A DNA stretch of 64,000 bases from Planctomycetota bacterium (GTDB lineage: Bacteria; Planctomycetota; UBA8742; UBA2392): positions 1-64,000 of the forward strand of contig JABARW010000045.1 of NCBI GenBank assembly GCA_019186845.1, given 5' to 3'. Made by a program: the position numbers and the translations under genes. Under the pieces are notes generated by a model. That model was not told where the DNA came from, searched no databases, and saw nothing but the letters and a program-made list of their open reading frames with translations. This document shows, piece after piece, positions 1 to 9,597 of the stretch; within the stretch, counting starts at the first letter, position 1; every line of letters begins with the position of its first letter.

Positions 1-40
1 GAACCAAAATCTGCTGTGTTACCAATTACACCACGGGCCA
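1..40 (-). tRNA. tRNA-Gln (UUG), partial at window edge
   Basis: Read on the minus strand from base 40, the sequence gives a 7-nt acceptor 5' strand (TGGCCCG), a D arm with GTGT/ACAC stem and the TTGG loop signature, and an anticodon stem beginning GCAGA followed by loop TTTTGGT. Counting standard tRNA positions puts TTG at 34-36, so it decodes CAA (Gln). The anticodon stem starts to close (bases T39, C40 pair with A31, G30) where the window ends; the 3' half lies to the left outside the window. Confidence 0.9.
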
Positions 41-146
41 GTCGCGCGAAGGGTAGCAACAGGCCCATGCCCCGCAAGGTCGAGAACAGGCCATGCTGGC
101 ACCTTTCCAATCGACAACGCGCATAGCCCATCGGACAATCAGGATC

Positions 147-1052
147 ATGAAAGCCGTCACCGTCAAACTCGACGACAAGGGCCTGGACTCCATACTCAAG
201 CGCGTGCGCATGGGTCAGGAACTGGGTTTTGACCAGTTCGACCTCGCCATCGAAAATCCCCAGGCCCCCTTGGGGCGTATCGTCAAGGCGCTCAAAGAAG
301 TCAATGCCAGGCTTTGCGCAGTCCGCCTGTCTGAGCCCCGGCAGAAGGCCACGGTCTTCCGCCGCCCCGGGTACTCCAAGCTGGGGGCCCTGAGCCGCGA
401 AATCTCCGAGGCATCCGGCAAGATGGTCCTCGACACGACCGAGCAACTGGCACCGGCGCGGCCCGGCCATCTCGTGCTTTCCGGCGGGTATCTCGAGTTC
501 CCGACGCTCATTGAACGCCAGCTTCAGCTCGAGGAACACCTCGACTGTGACAGTTCGACGCAGGCCTGCCCCGTTCTGCCCAAGGACTTGATGCAGACGC
601 CCGGCGCAAAGCCCGAAGCCCAGCTAGAGAATTTCTGCCGCGAGCTCCACGGCCTTTGCTCCAAACTTCAGGGCGTCACGGTCTGCCTCATGCCGCCGGC
701 CAGCCCCTTTGGATTGCTGACGCCGCAGCATCTGGAGTGGGTATTTGATTCGCTCAAGGCCAGAAATCTGGGCTACTGGCATTCGACCAGCAGCGCCGCC
801 ATGCTCGAGAAGCTGAACGTCGTTCGCCAGGAGGAATGGCTGACTCGCTTTGGCTCGCGACTCAAGGGCGTCTATCTCGCCGATAACCTGGGAGCGCACG
901 GGGAGCAGGCGCCGGGTCTGGGCGACATCGACTTCAAGAAGATCGCGCCTGAACTGGCGCGAGCCACCGTTCGTGTGCTGGTCACCGATGATGCCTCGGG
1001 CACCAAAATGCGCTTTGGCAGCGATTACCTGGTCAAAGTCGGGATCTTCTAG
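147..1052 (+). CDS. sugar phosphate isomerase/epimerase-like protein (xylose-isomerase-like TIM barrel)
   Basis: About 301 residues from the ATG at 147; an in-frame ATG at 93 would add 18 residues that do not look like fold sequence, so the later start is preferred. No signal peptide is visible. The C-terminal stretch GVYLADNLGAHGEQAPGLGD resembles the metal/substrate loop of the AP-endonuclease-2/xylose isomerase-like family (H-x-x-D-N ... PGxGDID), and the alternating helix/strand pattern fits a TIM barrel. Members are cytoplasmic and mostly isomerise or epimerise sugars or inositol derivatives using a divalent metal; the substrate cannot be deduced here. The usual first His of the HxHD loop is Tyr-Leu-Ala here, so catalytic competence is uncertain. 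It stands alone, convergent with the small membrane gene at 1070-1327. Confidence 0.6.
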   Translation: MKAVTVKLDDKGLDSILKRVRMGQELGFDQFDLAIENPQAPLGRIVKALKEVNARLCAVRLSEPRQKATVFRRPGYSKLGALSREISEASGKMVLDTTEQLAPARPGHLVLSGGYLEFPTLIERQLQLEEHLDCDSSTQACPVLPKDLMQTPGAKPEAQLENFCRELHGLCSKLQGVTVCLMPPASPFGLLTPQHLEWVFDSLKARNLGYWHSTSSAAMLEKLNVVRQEEWLTRFGSRLKGVYLADNLGAHGEQAPGLGDIDFKKIAPELARATVRVLVTDDASGTKMRFGSDYLVKVGIF

Positions 1053-1069
1053 CCGTTGCAGGCCCAGCT

Positions 1070-1327
1070 CTACTTCTTCTCGAGTTCCTCAATGCGCTTG
1101 CGCAGGGCGGCGTTTTCGTCGCGCAGGCCTTTCAGCGCGGCTTCATCCAGCAGCGAGGCCGCGGTTTTTGTGCCCTCTTGAAGGCCCTTGTGGTAGGCGG
1201 CCTCTTTCTCGGCTAGCACGCGCGAGTCAAATTCAGCCTTTGCCATTTTCAGACCCACGAGCGCTGCGGCGCCGGTGATGAGGAAACCGGCGAGCAATCC
1301 GATGACCAAACCCAGCTTGCCAGACAT
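1070..1327 (-). CDS. small single-span membrane protein with C-terminal coiled coil
   Basis: 85 residues beginning MSGKLGLVIGLLAGFLITGA. One N-terminal hydrophobic segment (residues about 5-27) is followed by a charged helical region ending in a leucine-heptad coiled coil (LRDENAALRKRIEELEKK). The start at 1327 is chosen over a longer reading frame because GGAGG lies five bases upstream and the sequence immediately becomes a membrane segment. The protein would be anchored in the inner membrane, with the coiled coil probably available for dimerisation. No family is recognised. It is convergent with the preceding gene and its promoter must lie in the short gap before the alpha-2-macroglobulin-like gene, which diverges from it. 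Confidence 0.6.
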   Translation of the reverse strand: MSGKLGLVIGLLAGFLITGAAALVGLKMAKAEFDSRVLAEKEAAYHKGLQEGTKTAASLLDEAALKGLRDENAALRKRIEELEKK

Positions 1328-1516
1328 AAACGCCTCCGCCGATACTGTAGCAGACGGTGGAAGAGGCCGCGCCTGAGTCTTGGGACTGCCGGTGGACCGG
1401 GATTGGAGGGCTGAACCTGGCCAGTACGCCAAGATTCGGGAACCTGCGGGACGTGGATTGCGTATCATCCCGGCACGCGGTCTGTTTGCTCACTTTTTCG
1501 ATTCCGGAGATTCCCG

Positions 1517-4500
1517 ATGTCGCTTGCTCAACTTCCCAAGAAGGCTCGATGGCTAATGGCGCTGGGGGCGCTGCTCTTTGTTGTGGCCGGGTCTGCTGCC
1601 CTGGGCTTTGGCCAGGCGGGCGCCCAGGACACCAAAGACTGGCTGGCCGAAGGTGACCGCCACTTTGCTGAAAAGAGCTACCTCAAGGCCTTTGAGGCCT
1701 ACGAGAAAGTGCTCAAGGCTGAGCCCGCCCACGCCGAGGTGTTTCGGCTCAAGCTGCGCATGGGCAAGTGCCAGAGCCAGCTTGAGAACTACGACAAGGC
1801 GGAAGAGATTTATCTTGGCCTGGCCGACGACAAGTCGCTGGCCCCGCTTCAAACCGCGCGCGCCAACTACCATGCCGGCCTCTTCTTTGCGCAGCGCCCG
1901 CACTACTACTACGAGAACTCCAAGAAAGAGCGCAGCTGGGGACGCTGGATTGCGGATTCCCGCTATGTCGATGTGAGCCGCAAGGACGCCGAGCGAAGCA
2001 AGGACCGCCTCAAGGCGTCCTTTGACATTCTTGAGCCCGAGGCTCGCAAGGCGCTAGGCCAGCTCGAGAAGGAAGGCCAGGCGGCTCTGGATGTCATCAA
2101 CGAGGCCTTTAACGCCGGCCTTGACGCCGCTGCCGCGCTGCACGCCTGGCAGTACCACTACGGGCAGAAGCGGGAGTCCATCGACTACTTCGACCGCGAC
2201 AACCAGAAGCAGACCTACTACTTCTACCGCTGCGAATTCCCGGACAAAGACAGCATCATCGCGCAGTACGACGCCGTGGCCAAGCTAGGCAGAGAGCTGG
2301 ATCAGGCATGCACCAACCTGCTCAAGCAGGGGCGCGAGTTTCCCAAGGGCGTTGTTGAAGCCGCCAACAAGGGGCGGGTTCAGGGCCGCGACACGGCTGC
2401 CCTGGGTATCTATCGCAAGGGTGCCTTCCTGGTGGCGGTGACGCAGCTGGACGACTGGTACATCGAGCGCCTGCTGCACCACCCCGATCTCCAGAACGTG
2501 CCCCTGTTCGAGGAGAAGTACTCGCCCATTCCCGTGCTGCGCAGCGTCTACAAGGACTATCACGACACCAGCTTTGCCGACGACGCCATCTATTACGTGG
2601 GCTACTTCCACGAGCAGATCGGCCAGCACGACCTGGCCGAGAAGGCCTACCTTGAGCTGATCGAGGACCCGGCCTTCAAGGAGAGCACCGAGCGCTCCAG
2701 CGCGCAGCACAATTTGCAGCAGCTGCGCGCCCGGCGCTTGAGCGTGCGCAACATCGCTCAGGACAGCGACATCAAGAGCGACAAGGAAGTCCGCAAGTGG
2801 AGCAACTGGAGCGACTGGTATTTCCGCCGTCAGGTGGGCGTGGACCGCGAGATCTTCAAGCCCGGCGAGAAGCTGGGCCTGTGGGTTGAGACGCGCAACG
2901 CGCCCAAATTCAAGGTAACGGCCCGGGCCTTCAATCTGCCCGGACTGATGGCCGACTCGGCGTTCCTGAAGGCCGAAACCTCGGGATTCTCCGGCACGGG
3001 TGATCCCGTCATCGCCGAGATGCTCAAGAAGTACACGGGCGAGGAAATCTGGAGCAAGAGCTTCGAAACCGGCGACGACGGCCGGCACCTCTACACCCAG
3101 ATGCAGTTTGCCATGCCGGGCAACCTGCCCGTGGGCAGCTACATGATTGAAACGGACGTGGAGGGCGTGCTGGACCGCCGCCTGTTCGTGATCAGCGATG
3201 TGCAGCTCGTGATTCAGAGTTACAACCCGGACGAGAACCTGGCCCTGGTCGTGGACGCCAAGAGCGGCGCGCCCCTGCCCGGCGCCAAGCTGACTTACAA
3301 GCGCTGGCATGCCTGGTGGGACAATGATGTCACGCGCTGGAACATCGACGTCGCCACCTACGCCGGAGGCGAGGACGGCCGCCGCCGCATTCCCACTGCC
3401 GGAAACGGCAGCTATGACGGCTACCTGCTCTATGCCGAACACAACGGCCGCTACACCTTTCACCAGTACGGATTTGAGTGGTGGCAGAGGCGCGGATGGG
3501 AGAATTACGACACTTTCAGCACCCGCCATCTCGCCATCACCGACCGGCCTGTTTATCGCCCCGGCGATGATGTCCATATCAAAGTGATCCTTCGCCAGAA
3601 GACGGGCGGGGAGTGGCGCAACGTGGAGGGCGGCGCCTTCCGTATCGAGGTCTACGATGCCAAGGGCGAAGCCAGGATTCAGGAGAACTACAAGGCAACC
3701 CGCTTCGGCGCCGTGGAGATTGACTTTACGCTCAAGGGCGATGCCGCGCTGGGCGCCTACTACATCTATGTTCGCGGCGGCGACGGCTCTTGGATTGGCA
3801 GCAGCTACTTCCAGGTGGAGGAGTACAAGAAGCCGGAATTTGAAGTGACCGTGACTCCGCCTCAGCGGCCCGTGAAGCTGGGCCAGGCCATCAGCGCGTC
3901 GGTCAAGGCCGAGTACTACTTCGGCGGACCCGTGGGCGGCGCGGAAGTGAAGTACACTATCTACCGCAACACCTACTGGCACTGGGTGTACTTCCCCCGC
4001 GAATACGACTGGCTCTACAACTGGCAGACGCCGCGCTACACGGGCACCCCCGACCAGCAGTTCAACCGCTTCAGCAACAGCGAGCTTGTGCTGCAGGGCA
4101 CGGGCAAGCTGGACGAGAAGGGCGAGCTGGTGCTGGAGTGGAGCACGCAGAAGGCGCTCACGGACTGGGGCGAGTATGACCACCAGTACAGCATCAATGT
4201 CGAGGTGACGGACGCCTCGCGCCGCACCATCAAGGGCGCGGGTGCGGTCAAGGCGTTGCGTCAGGCCTTCTTTGCCTTTGTGGACAACAAGCTGGGCTAC
4301 TACCGCCCCAATGACACGGCGGAAGTGGAGATCCGCTGCGTTACGGCGGAAAACCAGCCCGTCCAGACCAAGGGCACGCTCGAAATCCATCGCGTGCAGT
4401 TTGAAAAGGGCGTGGACGAGAAGGGCCTCACCCGGATCAACGAGATCAAGACCTTCGTGAAGTCCATGCCGCTGGACACCGACGAATACGGCCTGGCCTG

Positions 4501-7500
4501 GTACCGCGAGAAGCTGACCGAAAGCGGCACTTTTGAGCTCGTTTACAAAACGAAGGACGAATTCGGCACCGAGATCAAGGGCTTTGAGCGCATCATCGTC
4601 AAGGCCGACAAGTGGATGCCCGGCAGCTTCCGCTTCGACAAGGTCAGCCTTGTGCCGCACAAGCGTGTGTTCAGGCAGGGCGAGGAGTGCAAGGTTCTGC
4701 TGGCCAGCGATATCCCCGATGCCTGGATGCTGGTGAGCATCATGGCCGAGCGCGAGGTGATCAAGCAGCTGTTCTTCAGCATGCCCGCGGGCCAGCTGGA
4801 ACTGGTGATCCCCATCGGCCGTGAGCACATACCGAACTTCCACGTCAACGTGATTTCGGTGCGTGAGGGTGAAATCTACACCAACACCTGCGCAATCTAC
4901 GTTCCGCCCGTGGACGAGTTCCTGAACGTCGAGGTCAAGTCCGACAAAGAGAGCTACCTGCCGGGCGAGAAGGGCACGATCACCGTGACGGCGAAGGACA
5001 ACAAGGGCAACCCCGTCGCGGCCGAGTTCGCGGTTTCCATCTACGACCGTGCGCTCACCTACATCATGCCCGAGAGCACCCCCAACATCATCAAGCACTT
5101 CTACGGCGATCTGCGCTGGTACAACCTCAACTATCGTAACAGCTACCAGACCAACATCGGAGAGGGGCAGTGGGACACTCAGAAGTACGAGAAGTACCGC
5201 TGGTACGGGCAGCCCCTGGGCTGGGCCGTGCGCAACTGGATGGAGTGGGAGCGCAACGCCTTTGACTTCAACACCGACGTTTCCCGCTCTGACCGCTACA
5301 AGGCGGGCTTCGAAAGCAGGGTCCGCCCGGAGGGCGAAGCCAAGGAGAAGGACGCCCAGGGCTTGCGCACGAAAGACGGAAACGAAGAAATGACCGACGC
5401 TGAGGCTCCGGCGGACGGCAAGAGCGGCGCCACCTACCGCCGCGCCCGCGGCGGCGGCGGCGCGAGAGCCGAGGCGCCGGGCGAGGCGGCCCCCGCGCCC
5501 AAGCCTGCGGCCGACAAGAGCATGGAGGGCGGCGAAGAGCGCGAGAGCTTGAAGAAAGAGGAAGGCAAGGCCCTGGCCGAGGAAGAGAATGCGGCCACGC
5601 CTCGCGTGCGCAGCAACTTCAAGGACAGCGTGTTCTATTCGCACCGCGTCGAGACCGGCGCCGATGGCAAAGCCGTCATCAACGTGGAGTTCCCCGATAA
5701 CCTGACGGAGTGGCGCGTCGGGGCACGCGGCATCACCACCAAGGCCAAGGTGGGCGAGGGCTTCCTGGCCATCAAGGTAAAGAAGCGCCTGATCCTGCGC
5801 GACCAGGCCCCCCGTTTCTTTGTCGAGGGTGACGTGGTCACACTCAGTGGCATCGTGATGAACAACTACGATCGCGAGCTGAAGGTGACAGCGCACCTGC
5901 TGCTGAACCCCGAAGACGGCGCCAGTGAGGCCGAGAAGCGCGCATTCTGCGGCTACGAGCTTTTCCCCGAGACACCCAAGCGCGTGGAGTTCGTGCTGGG
6001 CGCCATGCGTGAGAAGCGGGTGGACTGGCGTGTGCGCATGACCCGAGCTGGCACGTTCAAGGTCATGATGTTCGCCCTGACCGAAGTGGAAAGCGATGCG
6101 ACGGACAAGAGCTACAAGTGCAAGGTGCGCGGCGCCGAGATGTACCAGGCCCACACCACCAACATCAAGGATGGCGAGGACAGCAAGACCTTCACGCTGA
6201 CCTTGCCGGACAAGCTGGATCCTGAGCAGACCAACCTCGACATCATGCTCAGCCCCAGCGTGGCGGCCCTGGCCATGGACGCCCTGCCTTACCTGCTTGA
6301 CTATCCCTATGGCTGCGTCGAACAGACCATGAGCCGCTTCATTCCCGCGGTGCTCGTTCGCAAGACGCTGCAGGACGCCGGCATCAGCCTTGAGGAAGTG
6401 GGCAAGCGTCGCGCCCAGATGGCCTACGACGGCGGCAGCCCGCAGGCCGCCTACTGGTACAAGAAGAGTCCCGTGTTCGACTCCGGCGTGATGAACGACA
6501 TCATCGCGGCGGGTCTGGACCGCATCATCTCCTTCCAGCACAGCAGCGGCGGCTGGGGCTGGTGGCGCGGCGGCGACAGCGACAGCTACATGAGCGCCTA
6601 CGTGGTTTACGGCCTCGTGATTGCCAGACAGGCCGGGGTGAAGTTCGACGTCAACGTGCTCAACCGCGGCGCGGCTTTCCTCAAGAGCGTGGCCCGCGGA
6701 GAGAAGAACCTGCATCGCGTGGCCTACATTTCCTACGTGCTCAGCTTTGCCGGCACGCCGGACAAGGAACTGCTGGACAAGGTCTATGACCGCCGCGACG
6801 ACCTGACGCATCTCAGCCGCGCCATGATCTGCATGGCGGAGTTCCTGGCGGGAGACAAGGAACGTGCGAAGATTCTGATCTCGAACATTGAGGACTACCG
6901 CAAGACGGACGCTGAAAACGGCACCTGCTGGTGGGAGTGCGGCCGTGACTACTGGTGGTGGTGGAACGACAAGATCGAGACCAACGCCTTTGTGATGCAG
7001 GCGCTGACCATGGTGGATCCGACCAACAAGTGGCTTGAGCCCCACGTCAAATGGCTGGCGCAGAACCGGAAGGGTTCACGTTGGAACAGCACCAAGGACA
7101 CCGCGCAGGCGGTGAGCGCGCTCATGGCCTATGCCAAGGCGACGGGCGAACTCTCGCGCGAGTACACGGTCAACATCTACCGTAACGGCGAGAAGGTGAA
7201 GAGCTGGGATGTGACACCGCAGAACGTCTTTGCTCTGCAGACCAACTTCCGCCTCAAGGGCCAGGCCCTGCCGGCCGGCAAACACGAGTTCAAGGTCGAA
7301 CGCGTGGGCCAGGGCAAGCTCTACTTCTCGGCCTTCCTGAGCTACTTCAGCAAGGAGGACGACCTCAAGGCCAGCGGCAACGAACTCTCCATTGAGCGCA
7401 AGTACTACAAGCTCACGGAGAAGGTCGAGGAAGTCGAGATCGAGAAGAAGCTGACGGATGGCAGCGTGCAGAAAGTGCGCGAAAAGCGCCTGTCCTATGA

Positions 7501-7870
7501 CCGCACCGAACTGCAGACCGGCGCCACCCTGACCAGCGGTGACCTGATCGAAGTCGAGATCGGCGTGACCTCCAAGAACGACTATGAGTACCTGGCGTTT
7601 GAGGACTTCAAGCCGGCGGGCTGCGAGCCAGTGGCGCTGCGCTCGGGCGCGGGGCTGGGCGGCGGGTTGATCCAGAACGTCGAGCTGAGGGACGACCGCG
7701 TGGCGTTCTTCGTCAGTTACTTCCCCCAGGGTTTCGCCCGCCTGAAGTACCAGCTGCGCTGCGAGATCCCCGGCACGTTCAGCGCGCTGCCCACTCAGGG
7801 CGGAAGCATGTACGTGCCGGAAGTGCGCGCCAACAGCGCCGAATGGAAGGTGACCATCAACGACAAGTAG
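1517..7870 (+). CDS. alpha-2-macroglobulin family protein with N-terminal TPR region and thioester motif
   Basis: 2117 residues. A signal peptide-like N-terminus (hydrophobic core about residues 12-32, ending AGAQD) is followed by a TPR-like helical region to about residue 400, then a chain of macroglobulin-type beta domains (bait-region and MG domains) from about 410 to 1270. A highly charged Gly/Ala/Pro/Glu-rich insertion spans about 1275-1370 (nt 5330-5620). The alpha-2-macroglobulin core follows, with FPDNLTEWR and then YGCVEQT around Cys1600, matching the Cys-x-Glu-Gln that forms the internal thioester in this family, and an alpha-toroid thioester domain with W-rich repeats after it. Family members are periplasmic or envelope-anchored protease traps. 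No pbpC (penicillin-binding protein 1C), the usual partner in proteobacteria, is adjacent. CGGAG precedes the ATG. It is monocistronic by context: a strong terminator follows at 7891. Confidence 0.85.
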   Translation: MSLAQLPKKARWLMALGALLFVVAGSAALGFGQAGAQDTKDWLAEGDRHFAEKSYLKAFEAYEKVLKAEPAHAEVFRLKLRMGKCQSQLENYDKAEEIYLGLADDKSLAPLQTARANYHAGLFFAQRPHYYYENSKKERSWGRWIADSRYVDVSRKDAERSKDRLKASFDILEPEARKALGQLEKEGQAALDVINEAFNAGLDAAAALHAWQYHYGQKRESIDYFDRDNQKQTYYFYRCEFPDKDSIIAQYDAVAKLGRELDQACTNLLKQGREFPKGVVEAANKGRVQGRDTAALGIYRKGAFLVAVTQLDDWYIERLLHHPDLQNVPLFEEKYSPIPVLRSVYKDYHDTSFADDAIYYVGYFHEQIGQHDLAEKAYLELIEDPAFKESTERSSAQHNLQQLRARRLSVRNIAQDSDIKSDKEVRKWSNWSDWYFRRQVGVDREIFKPGEKLGLWVETRNAPKFKVTARAFNLPGLMADSAFLKAETSGFSGTGDPVIAEMLKKYTGEEIWSKSFETGDDGRHLYTQMQFAMPGNLPVGSYMIETDVEGVLDRRLFVISDVQLVIQSYNPDENLALVVDAKSGAPLPGAKLTYKRWHAWWDNDVTRWNIDVATYAGGEDGRRRIPTAGNGSYDGYLLYAEHNGRYTFHQYGFEWWQRRGWENYDTFSTRHLAITDRPVYRPGDDVHIKVILRQKTGGEWRNVEGGAFRIEVYDAKGEARIQENYKATRFGAVEIDFTLKGDAALGAYYIYVRGGDGSWIGSSYFQVEEYKKPEFEVTVTPPQRPVKLGQAISASVKAEYYFGGPVGGAEVKYTIYRNTYWHWVYFPREYDWLYNWQTPRYTGTPDQQFNRFSNSELVLQGTGKLDEKGELVLEWSTQKALTDWGEYDHQYSINVEVTDASRRTIKGAGAVKALRQAFFAFVDNKLGYYRPNDTAEVEIRCVTAENQPVQTKGTLEIHRVQFEKGVDEKGLTRINEIKTFVKSMPLDTDEYGLAWYREKLTESGTFELVYKTKDEFGTEIKGFERIIVKADKWMPGSFRFDKVSLVPHKRVFRQGEECKVLLASDIPDAWMLVSIMAEREVIKQLFFSMPAGQLELVIPIGREHIPNFHVNVISVREGEIYTNTCAIYVPPVDEFLNVEVKSDKESYLPGEKGTITVTAKDNKGNPVAAEFAVSIYDRALTYIMPESTPNIIKHFYGDLRWYNLNYRNSYQTNIGEGQWDTQKYEKYRWYGQPLGWAVRNWMEWERNAFDFNTDVSRSDRYKAGFESRVRPEGEAKEKDAQGLRTKDGNEEMTDAEAPADGKSGATYRRARGGGGARAEAPGEAAPAPKPAADKSMEGGEERESLKKEEGKALAEEENAATPRVRSNFKDSVFYSHRVETGADGKAVINVEFPDNLTEWRVGARGITTKAKVGEGFLAIKVKKRLILRDQAPRFFVEGDVVTLSGIVMNNYDRELKVTAHLLLNPEDGASEAEKRAFCGYELFPETPKRVEFVLGAMREKRVDWRVRMTRAGTFKVMMFALTEVESDATDKSYKCKVRGAEMYQAHTTNIKDGEDSKTFTLTLPDKLDPEQTNLDIMLSPSVAALAMDALPYLLDYPYGCVEQTMSRFIPAVLVRKTLQDAGISLEEVGKRRAQMAYDGGSPQAAYWYKKSPVFDSGVMNDIIAAGLDRIISFQHSSGGWGWWRGGDSDSYMSAYVVYGLVIARQAGVKFDVNVLNRGAAFLKSVARGEKNLHRVAYISYVLSFAGTPDKELLDKVYDRRDDLTHLSRAMICMAEFLAGDKERAKILISNIEDYRKTDAENGTCWWECGRDYWWWWNDKIETNAFVMQALTMVDPTNKWLEPHVKWLAQNRKGSRWNSTKDTAQAVSALMAYAKATGELSREYTVNIYRNGEKVKSWDVTPQNVFALQTNFRLKGQALPAGKHEFKVERVGQGKLYFSAFLSYFSKEDDLKASGNELSIERKYYKLTEKVEEVEIEKKLTDGSVQKVREKRLSYDRTELQTGATLTSGDLIEVEIGVTSKNDYEYLAFEDFKPAGCEPVALRSGAGLGGGLIQNVELRDDRVAFFVSYFPQGFARLKYQLRCEIPGTFSALPTQGGSMYVPEVRANSAEWKVTINDK

Positions 7871-7890
7871 GCGCACTTGCCTGGAAGCAC

Positions 7891-7924
7891 AGAGCCCCCG
7901 CGATATCGCGGGGGCTCTCTTTTG
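7891..7924 (+). terminator. rho-independent terminator, perfect palindrome
   Basis: AGAGCCCCCGCGAT/ATCGCGGGGGCTCT forms a perfect 28-bp palindrome (7891-7918) followed by CTTTT on the plus strand. It lies 20 bp after the alpha-2-macroglobulin stop and just downstream of the convergent HEAT/vWA gene (stop at 7938), so it may serve both directions, although the T tract favours plus. Confidence 0.8.
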
Positions 7925-7937
7925 GCCCGGGACGCGT

Positions 7938-9584
7938 TCAATTCAAGGGCTTGGAGCAGGCGCCGCCGCCTTCCTTTGCGATGTCCTCCATGAACTCGAT
8001 GTCACGTCCCTTGTTGGCAATGGTCACGGTGTTGATGGTGACGGGCGAAAAGCGCAGCGCGCGGCGCAGGGCGGCGAGTAGATTCTCGCGCTTCACATAG
8101 GTGCCGCGCGAGGGGGCACCGTCGCTCATGAAGTAGATGACGTGGACCCTGGCGTCATCCAGCGGCAGCGTGAGAGCTTCGTAGAAGGCGCCCCAGCCCT
8201 TGACCTCGACCTTGGCAATCCAGTCGTTGGCGGCCTTGATGTGGGCGGGTGTCGCATCGCGCACGCCGTCGCCGAAGGCACGCATCCATTCGGTCTGGGG
8301 CGGGTACTGGCTGGAGTAGCGATAGGCGCCGACATTGAACATGGCCCCTTTGGGCAGCGCCGACAAGGTCTTGGCCAGTTCTTCGCGGGCCAGGTCAAAC
8401 TTGATGCGGGTGTCGCTGCGGCTCACGGGATCGCGCATGGAGCCCGAGAGGTCGAACACGAACATGGCGTTCTGCTTGAGCACCGGAACGTTGAAAAACA
8501 CAGTCGAGTCACCGCTGCCGCTCTGGGCCAGTTGCCCGGCCAGGGGCGCCTTCAGCCAGCCCTGAAGGGGCCGTTTGGGCTTGGCGGCTAGTTCCTTCTT
8601 TGAACCCTCCCACCACATTTTCCAGCCCTCGGCCGAGTACCCCTTGCGCTCTGAGCTCAACAGCTCCAGGGCGTTGACGATGTCGTGGACGATGAACTCC
8701 TTTTCACCGCCCAGGGCCGCGATGAGCAGTTCCACGCTGGCCGCCTGCCACAGATCGACCAGGGCTTCCACCGTGCGGCGACGCACACGCCAGTCGTCGT
8801 CCTTCAGCAGCTCAGTCATGGCCGCTCGGGCTTCCGCCACCGCTGGGGCTTGCGTGAGCCGAGCGAGGCACTGGGCCGTCGCAATGCGCACGCGCCAGTC
8901 CTTCGATGCAGCGCACCTGGCCACGGCCTTCACGTGGGCATCGGGTCCCAGGAGCGCCAGGCCGTCAAGTGCGCCTACGGCTGCCTGCCACTCCTTGGCC
9001 GAGAGCAGTTTCTCCATGCGTTCTGCGGCGTCCGCCTGACCCAGTTGGCCCAGTGCGCGCGCGCAGGCTCCGCTGGAGGCCCCCCCCTGCTTCAGGCCCT
9101 CCTGCAGGGCTTTGCGGGCCTCCTCATTGCCGATGGCGCCCAGGGACCGGGCGCAGGCTTCACGCACGAGCAGGTCTTTATCGGTGCGAAGTTTCTCCGC
9201 GAGTTCCTTCACCGCGTCGGCCGCGAGGCGAAAGCCCAGGACCTCGGCCGCCCGCCAGCGGATCTCAGCGTTCTTGTGCGACAGTGCCCTGGCCAGAGAC
9301 GGATGGACGGGGTCCCCCTTCATTTCGATAAGGATGTCGCTCGCGGCGTCACGGATGTGCACGTAGTCGTCGGCCAGCAGTTCGATCAGTTTGTTAGCCG
9401 CTTCAGCACTGCCGGACTTCGCCAGCGAGCGCATCTTGTCCTCACGTTCATACTGTTTGAACGGCTCGGATTTGAAGTCGTCGATGGCCTTGATGTCGGC
9501 CTTGTCATCGGCGTGAATGGCTCCGGCACCCGCCATCAGGGCGCAGGCAGCTATTGCCAGCCAGAGTTGTACGCGCATGGCCAC
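7938..9584 (-). CDS. exported HEAT-repeat and von Willebrand factor A domain protein
   Basis: 548 residues. The GTG at 9584 is preferred over the ATG six bases later because GGGAG lies six bases upstream of it. A signal peptide (to about residue 26, ending IHADDK) leads into an alpha-helical HEAT/PBS-lyase-like repeat array (about 35-310), with units of the form EAxxALxEGL and KDWRVRIATAQCLARL. A vWA domain follows (about 365-548) with MIDAS residues in FDLSGSMRD (D378, S380, S382) and a later MSDGAPSRG motif. The protein probably acts outside the cytoplasm, using HEAT repeats and a metal-dependent vWA face for protein binding. It is the last gene of a minus-strand trio: only 13 bp separate it from the nuclease gene, so co-translation is likely. 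Confidence 0.75.
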   Translation of the reverse strand: MAMRVQLWLAIAACALMAGAGAIHADDKADIKAIDDFKSEPFKQYEREDKMRSLAKSGSAEAANKLIELLADDYVHIRDAASDILIEMKGDPVHPSLARALSHKNAEIRWRAAEVLGFRLAADAVKELAEKLRTDKDLLVREACARSLGAIGNEEARKALQEGLKQGGASSGACARALGQLGQADAAERMEKLLSAKEWQAAVGALDGLALLGPDAHVKAVARCAASKDWRVRIATAQCLARLTQAPAVAEARAAMTELLKDDDWRVRRRTVEALVDLWQAASVELLIAALGGEKEFIVHDIVNALELLSSERKGYSAEGWKMWWEGSKKELAAKPKRPLQGWLKAPLAGQLAQSGSGDSTVFFNVPVLKQNAMFVFDLSGSMRDPVSRSDTRIKFDLAREELAKTLSALPKGAMFNVGAYRYSSQYPPQTEWMRAFGDGVRDATPAHIKAANDWIAKVEVKGWGAFYEALTLPLDDARVHVIYFMSDGAPSRGTYVKRENLLAALRRALRFSPVTINTVTIANKGRDIEFMEDIAKEGGGACSKPLN

Positions 9585-9597
9585 TGTTTTCTCCCGC

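Noticed and set aside
2285-7045. A 1586-codon open frame on the minus strand opposite the alpha-2-macroglobulin gene
   Set aside because: Its translation is low-complexity, rich in Val, Leu, Ala, His and Gln with no domain, and the plus strand has an unmistakable family protein. Long antisense frames are expected opposite G+C-rich genes with strong third-position bias.
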